Shown: one piece after another, positions 57,660 through 64,000 of the stretch | Layout of the letters: every line of letters starts with the position of its first letter | How positions within the stretch are numbered: the stretch's first letter is position 1 | Source of the DNA: Thalassococcus profundi | GTDB lineage: Bacteria; Pseudomonadota; Alphaproteobacteria; Rhodobacterales; Rhodobacteraceae | Reading direction: 5' to 3' | NCBI RefSeq assembly: GCF_003344785.1 | Contig: NZ_QPMK01000002.1 | Span: 248,001-312,000 of the forward strand | DNA: 64,000 bases | The notes under the pieces: model-generated | What the model was told of the DNA's origin: nothing | Database searches by the model: none | Seen by the model: only the letters and a program-made list of their open reading frames with translations | Program-made: the position numbers and the translations under genes

Positions 57660-58498
57660 GCGTGGTGCGCCTCCTCGCCGCCCTGGCGCTGTGCCTGGGC
57701 GTCACGCTGCCTGGCATCGCGCTGGCGCAGGACATGAACGGCTTGATCCCGATGCAGCGGCGCGGAGAGATCCTGGGCTGGGAAGCGGTTGGGCGCGTCG
57801 ATCTGCCTGGCGGCATGTGCACCGGTGTGCTGATCGCCCCGGACGTGGCGCTGACCGCGGCGCATTGCGTCTATGACGCGCGCGGTGATCTGATCCCCGC
57901 GCGGGGCATCCTGTTCCGGGCCGGGTACTATCGCGGCCAGTCGATGGCCGATAGGCGCGTCGCGGCGGTCTATGCGCATCCGAACTATGTCGACGACACC
58001 AGCGGCCGGGTTTCCGGCGCGTCGATGGTCTTCGACGTGGCGCTCCTTCGGCTCGCGGCGCCGATTTCCTCGTCCGAGGCCGAACCCTTCGGGATCTTCG
58101 ATGGCACGTTGGACGATCTGCCGGTCACGGTCGTCTCTTACGGCAACGGTCGGTCGGAGTACCTGTCGCGGCAGTCGGAATGCGCGGTCCTGCGCCGCTA
58201 CGCCGCGGGCCAGATCGTCTTTGACTGCAACGTCACCTACGGGTCTTCGGGCGCGCCGGTCTTTGCCCGTACCCAGGGCCGCATTCGCATCCTGGCGCTG
58301 GTGTCGGCCATCGCCGAGGAACAGGATGTCGGCCGCCAGGGCGAATCCTACGGCATGGCGCTGCCCGAGCGGGTGGCCGAGCTCAAGGCGCTGATGCGCC
58401 GCGACGACGCGCTGCCCAAGGTCACCACCGGGGCCCGGCGGGTGCAGGTGGGCCAGCGCATGACGGCTCCCGGCGGCGCGCGTTTCGTGCGCCCCTGA
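57656..58498 (+). CDS. Secreted trypsin-like serine peptidase (second of pair)
   Basis: A 280-residue paralogue of the preceding gene. The signal peptide ends near IALAQD (about 25). The triad is His70 (LTAAHCV), Asp127 (FDVALLRL) and Ser198 (YGSSGAPVF). It starts at GTG overlapping the previous stop. The tail ends GGARFVRP, like its partner. It looks like a tandem duplication that has diverged but kept all catalytic residues. Confidence 0.9.
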   Translation: MSVVRLLAALALCLGVTLPGIALAQDMNGLIPMQRRGEILGWEAVGRVDLPGGMCTGVLIAPDVALTAAHCVYDARGDLIPARGILFRAGYYRGQSMADRRVAAVYAHPNYVDDTSGRVSGASMVFDVALLRLAAPISSSEAEPFGIFDGTLDDLPVTVVSYGNGRSEYLSRQSECAVLRRYAAGQIVFDCNVTYGSSGAPVFARTQGRIRILALVSAIAEEQDVGRQGESYGMALPERVAELKALMRRDDALPKVTTGARRVQVGQRMTAPGGARFVRP

Positions 58499-58503
58499 GG
58501 GGT

Positions 58504-58532
58504 CTTGAAACGGCAAAATTGCCTCCCCAAAT
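58504..58532 (+). promoter_or_regulatory. Sigma-32 heat-shock promoter of the hsp20 gene
   Basis: CTTGAAA at 58504-58510 and CCCCAAAT at 58525-58532 are separated by 14 bases. This is one mismatch from the E. coli sigma-32 consensus CTTGAAA-N14-CCCCATNT. It begins 5 bases after the stop of the second protease. Confidence 0.78.
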
Positions 58533-58540
58533 ATATGTCA

Positions 58541-58634
58541 TCGGAACGCCTAGACAGGGTTCCGGGATTGACAGACGCCTGTCCCGCGACGGGAAGGCGC
58601 ATATGACAATGGTATCGCTCAATGGAGGATTCCC
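58541..58634 (+). promoter_or_regulatory. ROSE-type RNA thermometer in the hsp20 leader
   Basis: The leader of about 95 bases ends in a hairpin at 58611-58633 in which GGTATCGCT faces AGGATTCC. AUC pairs with GAU, the G is bulged, CU pairs with AG, a U-U pair and two G-C pairs extend the stem, and the Shine-Dalgarno GGAGGA (58624-58629) is sequestered. This U(C/U)GCU against AGGA with a bulged G is the hallmark of ROSE elements. A perfect hairpin (TCCCG CGA CGGGA, 58582-58594) lies upstream. At heat the terminal hairpin should melt and free the ribosome site. Confidence 0.8.
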
Positions 58635-59102
58635 ATGCGAAGCTTTGATCTTGCACCGCTCTACCGTGCAACCGTCGGGTTCGACCAGATCGCCGACATG
58701 ATGGACCGGGTGCTGGCCAACGACGTGGCACAGCCGACCTATCCGCCTTACAACATCGAAAAGACCGCCGACGATGCCTACCGCATCTCGATCGCCGTGG
58801 CCGGTTTTTCCGATGCCGACCTGAATGTCGAGGTGAAGGATCACGCGCTTGTCGTCTCGGCCCGCAAGGCCGAGGACACGCAAGAGCGCACCTACCTGCA
58901 TCGCGGCATCGCGACCCGCGCTTTCGAGCGCCGGTTCCAGCTGGCCGATCACGTCCGTGTCGTGGGCGCCAGCCATGCCGACGGAATGCTGCACATTGAC
59001 CTGCAGCGCGAGATCCCCGAGGCGCTGAAACCGCGCCGGATCGAGATTGCCAAGGCCGACAGCGTCTCCAAGGACGTCGTGGACGCGAACACCGTAAACT
59101 GA
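58635..59102 (+). CDS. Small heat-shock protein Hsp20 (IbpA-like)
   Basis: A 155-residue alpha-crystallin-type chaperone. The core domain (about 38-135) shows YNIEKTADDAYRISIAVAGF, the segment DLNVEVKDHALVVSARK and the closing AFERRFQLADHV with GMLHIDLQREIPE. It binds unfolding proteins under heat to prevent aggregation. Regulation is doubly visible: a sigma-32 promoter and an RNA thermometer in the leader. It ends in a strong terminator. Confidence 0.95.
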   Translation: MRSFDLAPLYRATVGFDQIADMMDRVLANDVAQPTYPPYNIEKTADDAYRISIAVAGFSDADLNVEVKDHALVVSARKAEDTQERTYLHRGIATRAFERRFQLADHVRVVGASHADGMLHIDLQREIPEALKPRRIEIAKADSVSKDVVDANTVN

Positions 59103-59127
59103 TCGGCGCCACCGTATGACGCACCCG

Positions 59128-59154
59128 AAGCCCCGGCATCCGCCGGGGCTTTTT
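59128..59154 (+). terminator. Rho-independent terminator after hsp20
   Basis: AAGCCCCGGC and GCCGGGGCTT form the stem around a 4-base loop, followed by T residues. Confidence 0.85.
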
Positions 59155-59158
59155 CGTC

Positions 59159-60130
59159 TCATCCGTCGGGCATGGTCAGCACCGTCGCTCCCGCGCGGCT
59201 GCGCGTTTCGACACGAGCATAGGCATCACGGATATGCTCGAGCGGAAAGGTGGAATCGATGACCGGGCGCAACTTGCCGTCGTTCACCATCTCGACGAGA
59301 CGCGCGAGATCGGCCGCGGTGTCGTCGCTGACCGCGATCCGCACCTGCGGGCCGCCGAAAAGCCGCGCGCGCAGGCTGGCCAAAATCTCGGCGATCTCGA
59401 AATTCAATGGCACGAACACTCCGTCGCGCGCCAGCAGGTGCTTCAGATGTCGTGGCCGTACCGCACCCACCGTGTCGAGCACCACATCGTATTGCCCCCA
59501 GTCGCGCACCGGCTGCACATGGCGGTCGATCATCCGCACCGCACCCAGATCGTGCCCCAGCCCGGCCCGCGCCGCGCTGGCGACGCCGGTGACCTTGGCC
59601 TTCATCGCGCGGGCGATCTGCGTGGCATAGGCCCCGACCCCGCCGGTCGCACCGACGATCAGTACGCGCTGCCCCCCCTTCAGTTGCGCGACGTCGCGCA
59701 GGAACACCAGCGCCGCCAGCCCGCCGAAGGGCAGCGCCGCGGCCTCTGCATCGGTGAGGTCGTCAGGCGTCGGAACGACCGCGCCATCCGCCTTGATGGC
59801 CAGGTATTCCGCATGCGCGCCCAGCCCGGCGCTGCCAAAGACCCGCTGCCCGACCGTGAAACCCTCGACTTCGTCTCCCAGTACCGCGACCTCTCCGGCA
59901 AAGTCGGCACCAAGGATCGGCTTGCGCGGCGCGGTGACCCCGAACATCAGCCGCCCGGGCAAGGCCAGAATGCCCGGAAAGGCCGCGGCGCGCAGACGCC
60001 AGTCGGCGGTCGTCACGGCGGCGGCCCGGACCCGCACGAGAATCTCGCCCGGTCCCGGCTCCGGTTGCGGCACATCGGTCACGGCGACGACCGACGGCGG
60101 GCCGTAGCGTTTGTAGACAGCGGCTTGCAT
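59159..60130 (-). CDS. Medium-chain NAD(P)-dependent oxidoreductase, quinone-reductase-like
   Basis: A 323-residue zinc-less MDR protein. The N-terminal GroES-like domain has GEILVRVRAAAVTTADW, and the NADPH-binding Rossmann motif is VLIVGATGGVGAYATQIAR. The catalytic zinc ligands of alcohol dehydrogenases are absent. It probably reduces quinones or enones. The start at 60130 fits the family; the longer frame adds non-homologous residues. It is downstream of gabD but separated from it by a terminator. Confidence 0.88.
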   Translation of the reverse strand: MQAAVYKRYGPPSVVAVTDVPQPEPGPGEILVRVRAAAVTTADWRLRAAAFPGILALPGRLMFGVTAPRKPILGADFAGEVAVLGDEVEGFTVGQRVFGSAGLGAHAEYLAIKADGAVVPTPDDLTDAEAAALPFGGLAALVFLRDVAQLKGGQRVLIVGATGGVGAYATQIARAMKAKVTGVASAARAGLGHDLGAVRMIDRHVQPVRDWGQYDVVLDTVGAVRPRHLKHLLARDGVFVPLNFEIAEILASLRARLFGGPQVRIAVSDDTAADLARLVEMVNDGKLRPVIDSTFPLEHIRDAYARVETRSRAGATVLTMPDG

Positions 60131-60238
60131 GGCGGGCGCTCCGGTTTTGCTGGATCCGAATGAGGGCCGCGACGCTACCGGGGCATTGAGCGCGTGCCAA
60201 GGCTGGAAAGCCTTACCTTCAACACGGCAAAAGAACAC

Positions 60239-60272
60239 AAAAAAGCCCCCCGGCCTCGACGGTCGGGGGGCT
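60239..60272 (-). terminator. Rho-independent terminator after gabD
   Basis: Read on the minus strand, AGCCCCCCG pairs with CGGGGGGCT and is followed by six T. It separates gabD from the oxidoreductase gene. Confidence 0.85.
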
Positions 60273-60292
60273 GCTGACGCGTCCCGGTCGGA

Positions 60293-61768
60293 TCAGACCG
60301 CCAGGCAGACGTATTTCATCTCGAGGTAGTCCTCGATGCCGTGGTGGCTGCCTTCGCGGCCAAGGCCGGACTGCTTGACGCCGCCGAAGGGTGCGACCTC
60401 GGTCGAGATGATGCCGGTGTTCACGCCGACGATGCCGTATTCCAGCGCCTCGGCCACCTTGTAGACCCGGCTCAGATCCTTGGCGTAGAAATACGACGCC
60501 AGGCCGAAGATCGTGTCGTTGGCCAGTTCGATCACCTCGTCCTCGTCCTCGAACTTGAAGAGCGGGGCGAGGGGGCCAAAGGTTTCTTCGGTCGAGAAGG
60601 CCATGTCCTTGGTCGCGCCCGTGACGATGGTCGGGCCGAAGAAGTTGCCGGACATCTCGTGCGCTTCGCCGCCCAGGATCACCTTGGCGCCCTTGGCCTT
60701 GGCGTCGGCGATATGCTCCTGCACCTTGTCGATGGCGTCGTGGTTGATGAGCGGACCAAGGTCGGTGCCCTCTTCGAGACCGTCGCCGACCTTCATCTTC
60801 TCGACCCGCGCTTTCAGCTTCTCGGCAAAGGCGTCATAGACGCCCGCCTGAACGTAAAGCCGGTTGGCGCAGACGCAGGTCTGGCCGTTGTTGCGGAACT
60901 TGCACATGATGGCGCCTTCGACCGCGGCATCGAGGTCGGCGTCGTCGAAGACGATAAAGGGCGCATTGCCGCCCAACTCCATGGAGCATTTCATCACCTG
61001 GTCGGCGGCCTGCTTGAGCAGGATGCGCCCCACTTCGGTCGAGCCGGTGAAGGTCAGCTTGCGCACGGCGGGGTTCTCGCAGAATTCCTTGCCCACGGCA
61101 GAGGCCGAGGACGAGGTCACCACGTTGAAGACGCCCGCCGGGATACCCGCGCGTTCCGCCAGAACACCCAGAACGATGGCCGAGAGCGGCGTTTCCTTGG
61201 CGGGACGCGCGACAAAGGCGCAGCCGGCGGCCAGCGCCGGGCCGGCCTTGCGGGTGATCATGGCGTTCGGAAAGTTCCAGGGCGTGATCGACGCGGCGAC
61301 GCCGATCGGCTGCTTCATCACCATGATGCGCTTGTCGCGCTGGTGGCCGGGTATCATCTCGCCGTAGACGCGCTTGGCCTCCTCGCCGAAGAATTCGATG
61401 AAGGACGCGCCATAGCCTATCTCGCCCTTGGCTTCGGCCAGCGGCTTGCCCTGTTCGGCAGTCAGGATCAGGCCCAGGTCGTGCTGGTTCTCCATCATCA
61501 GGTCGAACCACTTGCGCATCACGGCGGCGCGTTCCTTGCCGGTCCACTTGGCCCAGTCCTTCTGGGCCTTTTCGGCCTTGGCGATGGCATCAGCCACCTG
61601 ATCGCGGCTCAGGTCGGCGACCTGCGCGACCACGTCGCCGCGGGCCGGGTTGGTCACGTCGAAGGTGCCGTTGTCGCCGTCCACCCACTGACCGCCGATA
61701 TAGGCGCGGGTTTCCAGCAGTGACGGGTCGTTGAGAAGGCTGGCGAGGTTTGTGGTCTGGTCGAGCAT
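60293..61768 (-). CDS. gabD: NAD(P)-dependent succinate-semialdehyde dehydrogenase
   Basis: A 491-residue aldehyde dehydrogenase. The cofactor motif TPWNFPNAMITRK, the catalytic Glu in MELGGNAPFIVF and the catalytic Cys in NNGQTCVCANR are present, with FTGSTEVGR and the C-terminal PFGGVKQSGLGREGS. These are the marks of the GabD/succinate-semialdehyde group, which oxidises succinate semialdehyde to succinate. GGAG precedes the start at 61768. A close ALDH substrate such as glutarate semialdehyde is possible. Confidence 0.88.
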   Translation of the reverse strand: MLDQTTNLASLLNDPSLLETRAYIGGQWVDGDNGTFDVTNPARGDVVAQVADLSRDQVADAIAKAEKAQKDWAKWTGKERAAVMRKWFDLMMENQHDLGLILTAEQGKPLAEAKGEIGYGASFIEFFGEEAKRVYGEMIPGHQRDKRIMVMKQPIGVAASITPWNFPNAMITRKAGPALAAGCAFVARPAKETPLSAIVLGVLAERAGIPAGVFNVVTSSSASAVGKEFCENPAVRKLTFTGSTEVGRILLKQAADQVMKCSMELGGNAPFIVFDDADLDAAVEGAIMCKFRNNGQTCVCANRLYVQAGVYDAFAEKLKARVEKMKVGDGLEEGTDLGPLINHDAIDKVQEHIADAKAKGAKVILGGEAHEMSGNFFGPTIVTGATKDMAFSTEETFGPLAPLFKFEDEDEVIELANDTIFGLASYFYAKDLSRVYKVAEALEYGIVGVNTGIISTEVAPFGGVKQSGLGREGSHHGIEDYLEMKYVCLAV

Positions 61769-61846
61769 GAGTCTCTCCGGTTTCGGTACTGCGCGCGGCA
61801 GGGGATCTGCTATGCGTATAGTCCAGCGCCCAAAGGAGGGAAAGCC

Positions 61847-62638
61847 ATGGACCTGGACGACGCCTATGACAATGCCGGACATATCACGGGATCGGACGAA
61901 TATCCGCCCCGCTGGGCCGCCGAGGCCGAGGCGTTCCGTCAACGTCAGGGGGTCATCGGCCGGGCGCGTCTGGGGCTGATGTACGGCCATGGAACGCGGC
62001 AGGCCTTCGATTTGTTCCTGCCGGACCTGACGCCCAGGGGCCTGCTGATCTTCGTACACGGCGGCTATTGGCGGCGCTTCGACCGCTCGCTCTGGTCGCA
62101 TTTCGCGACCGGCGCGCTGGGGCACGAATGGGCGGTCGCGATGCCCTCTTACGACCTCGTGCCACGGGTGCGCATTTCGCACATCACGCAGCAGGTGGCC
62201 CAAGCCATCGGCGTGATGGCCCGGGAGGTCGCGGGCCCGATCCGTCTGGTCGGACATTCCGCCGGGGGTCACCTGGTCGCGCGGATGCTGGCGCCCGAGA
62301 TGCTGGCCGCCGATGTGGCCGGGCGGATCGAGCACGCGATGGCGATTTCGGCCGTCTCCGACCTGCGCCCGCTCTGCGACCTGGCGATGAACGCAGATTT
62401 CCGTCTCGACGCAGCCGAGGCCCATGCCGAAAGCCCGATCTTCCAGCCCCGTCCCGAGGTGCCCGTCACGGTCTGGGTTGGGGCCGAGGAACGACCGGTC
62501 TTCCTCGACCAGTCGCGCTGGCTGGCCGAGGCCTGGCGGGCAGGGCACATCATCGACGAGGGCAAGCACCATTTCGACGTGATCGACGGTCTGCAGGACC
62601 CCGACAGCGCCATGGTCAGGCGGCTGCTGACGCTTTAG
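61847..62638 (+). CDS. Alpha/beta hydrolase, kynurenine-formamidase-like
   Basis: A 263-residue alpha/beta hydrolase. The oxyanion motif HGGYW (about 70-74), the nucleophile elbow GHSAGGH (about 134-140) and the C-terminal His in KHHFDVID are visible. HGGYW-type enzymes include arylformamidase of tryptophan breakdown, but no kynurenine genes are near. It is divergent from gabD with a 78-base gap. Confidence 0.83.
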   Translation: MDLDDAYDNAGHITGSDEYPPRWAAEAEAFRQRQGVIGRARLGLMYGHGTRQAFDLFLPDLTPRGLLIFVHGGYWRRFDRSLWSHFATGALGHEWAVAMPSYDLVPRVRISHITQQVAQAIGVMAREVAGPIRLVGHSAGGHLVARMLAPEMLAADVAGRIEHAMAISAVSDLRPLCDLAMNADFRLDAAEAHAESPIFQPRPEVPVTVWVGAEERPVFLDQSRWLAEAWRAGHIIDEGKHHFDVIDGLQDPDSAMVRRLLTL

Positions 62639-62859
62639 GAACATCGTCGCTGCATCCGCGCGGGAAGACGCACCGGCCCTCTTGCCCAGCGTCAAATTCC
62701 ATCGTATCGCTTGCGCCAGAGGCGGGCCGATGGCGTCGGCCCCCGTGGTCTTCCACACCTCTTTTCAGTCCTGAACGCCGGGACCTTTCTTTGTCGCAAC
62801 GCGGCGGAGCGGGTCAACGGCACACCCTCCGACCAAGCGGCAACCAGACGGAGGGTCAC

Positions 62860-64000
62860 ATGACGGAACGTCCCGAATCCTACCGCTTTCACAACGGCAC
62901 CAAGGCGCCCCTGCCCTTCGCGCCCGCCGAATACGACGCGCGCCTCGCCGGTCTGCGCCGCAGCATGGCCGAGCTGGGCGTCGACGCCTGCGTGCTGACC
63001 TCGATGCACGCGATCGCCTACTACTCCGGCTTTCTCTACTGTTCGTTCGGACGGCCCTATGGCCTTGTCGTGACGAATACCGACAGCATCACCATCAGCG
63101 CCGGGATCGACGCGGGCCAACCCTGGCGGCGCTGTCACGGCGACAACATCACCTACACAGACTGGCAACGCGACAACTTCTGGCGCGCGATCCTGTCGGT
63201 CACCGGCCCGGGCCGTGCCATCGGGTACGAGGCGGATCACCTGACGCTGCAGGGCATGGGCAAGCTCGACCACTTCCTGCAGCCGCGCGCCAAGGTCGCG
63301 GTCAACGACGCCGCGATGCGCCAACGCTTGCACAAGTCCGCCGCCGAGATCGCGCTCATCCGCGAAGGCGCGCGGGTGGCGGATGTGGGCGGCTACGCGA
63401 TCCGCGACGTGATCCGCGAAGGCACACGCGAGATCGACGTGGCCATGGCCGGCCGCGATGCGATGGAGGCCGAGATCGCCCGCGCCTTCCCGGAGGCCGA
63501 GTATCGCGACACCTGGGTCTGGTTTCAGTCGGGGTTGAACACCGACGGCGCCCACAACCCGGTCACGGCGCGCAGGCTGGAACGCGGCGACATCCTGTCG
63601 CTCAACACCTTCCCGATGATCTCGGGCTACTACACCGCCCTCGAACGGACGCTCTTCGTCGGAGAGGCGGACGACGCCTCGCTGGCGATCTGGGAGGCGA
63701 ACGTGGCCACCCACGAATACGGCATGTCGCTGCTGAAACCGGGGTTCACCTGCGCCGCGGTGACGCAAAAGATCAACGCCTTCCTCGCCGAGCGCGACCT
63801 TCTGCAGTACCGCACCTTCGGCTACGGCCATTCCTTCGGCGTGCTGTCGCATTACTACGGGCGCGAAGCCGGGCTGGAACTGCGCGAGGATATCGACGCG
63901 GTGCTGGAGCCGGGCATGGTCATCTCGATGGAACCGATGCTGACCATCCCCGCGGGCCAGCCGGGCGCGGGCGGGTATCGCGAACACGACATCCTGGTGA
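62860..64000 (+). CDS. Creatinase, 3' end beyond the window
   Basis: The first 380 residues of a protein of about 400. The sequence follows Pseudomonas-type creatinase closely: YYSGFLYCSFGRPYGLVVT, FQSGLNTDGAHNPVT, SGYYTALERTLFVGE, LQYRTFGYGHSFGVLSHYYG and PGMVISMEPM. The catalytic His (in GAHNPVT) and the creatine-binding Glu residues (ALERT, SMEPM) are present. It hydrolyses creatine to sarcosine and urea. The M24 fold is shared with aminopeptidases, but their metal ligands are not kept. The frame has no stop in the window. AGGG precedes the ATG at 62860. Confidence 0.92.
   Translation, partial: MTERPESYRFHNGTKAPLPFAPAEYDARLAGLRRSMAELGVDACVLTSMHAIAYYSGFLYCSFGRPYGLVVTNTDSITISAGIDAGQPWRRCHGDNITYTDWQRDNFWRAILSVTGPGRAIGYEADHLTLQGMGKLDHFLQPRAKVAVNDAAMRQRLHKSAAEIALIREGARVADVGGYAIRDVIREGTREIDVAMAGRDAMEAEIARAFPEAEYRDTWVWFQSGLNTDGAHNPVTARRLERGDILSLNTFPMISGYYTALERTLFVGEADDASLAIWEANVATHEYGMSLLKPGFTCAAVTQKINAFLAERDLLQYRTFGYGHSFGVLSHYYGREAGLELREDIDAVLEPGMVISMEPMLTIPAGQPGAGGYREHDILV

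Noticed and set aside
61769-62758. Upstream extension of the gabD frame
   Set aside because: It runs antisense through the alpha/beta hydrolase gene. The aldehyde dehydrogenase N-terminus and ribosome site place the start at 61768.

Overview
The window is GC-rich, gene-dense chromosomal DNA from an alphaproteobacterium, most probably a Rhodobacterales (Roseobacter-group) species. This rests on gene content and order (SecA followed by an exported protein of unknown function, rnd-lptC-lptA-lptB-hpf-ptsN, glcDEF, a creatinase), on the heat-shock promoter type at dnaK (CTTG-N18-CYTATNT) and on GT14-like glycosyltransferases with unfamiliar C-terminal domains. No tRNA, rRNA, IS element, prophage or CRISPR array was seen. 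The first gene (secA) and the last (creatinase) run off the ends.

Layout. 1-14.7 kb is mostly housekeeping and repair: secA 3' end, two exported proteins, radC, an ABC ATPase, a small zinc protein, a glycosyltransferase, polA, a subtilase without a signal peptide, a PfkB kinase, nth, an AraC-Ogt fusion and an OmpA lipoprotein. 14.7-19.7 kb holds a flavin reductase, a large RTX/Hint protein, a VOC protein, an acyl-CoA hydratase-like protein and an undecaprenyl-phosphate sugar transferase. A long gene-free stretch (19.68-20.62 kb) follows. 20.6-24.5 kb is rnd, LPS transport (lptCAB), ribosome hibernation (hpf) and ptsN.

24.5-35.5 kb is the most distinctive part. A tightly packed minus-strand series runs cysQ, GT2, galU, galE, GT4, GT2-like, GT14-like, double sulfotransferase-like protein. 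It is divergent from an ABC-2 (polysaccharide-export type) permease. GalU and GalE can make UDP-glucose and UDP-galactose, several glycosyltransferases could build a glycan, sulfotransferase-like proteins could decorate it from PAPS, and CysQ would remove the PAP by-product. A second pair of the same types, a GT14-like gene and a sulfotransferase, lies divergently at 40-42.5 kb. I infer a sulfated surface or exported glycan pathway.

35.5-39.9 kb carries alkB, dnaK-dnaJ behind an RpoH-type promoter, and a HIT protein. 42.6-52.4 kb has a TIM-barrel isomerase, a DUF1285 protein, a four-gene MoxR/DUF58/DUF4159 membrane operon with stop/start overlaps throughout, and small exported or membrane proteins. 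52.4-56.8 kb is the glycolate oxidase operon glcD-glcE-(small membrane protein)-glcF behind a palindrome. 56.8-58.5 kb holds two tandem trypsin-like proteases. At 58.5-59.1 kb a small heat-shock protein gene has a near-consensus sigma-32 promoter and a ROSE-type RNA thermometer over its ribosome binding site. The window ends with a zinc-less quinone-oxidoreductase-like protein, succinate-semialdehyde dehydrogenase, an alpha/beta hydrolase and the creatinase.
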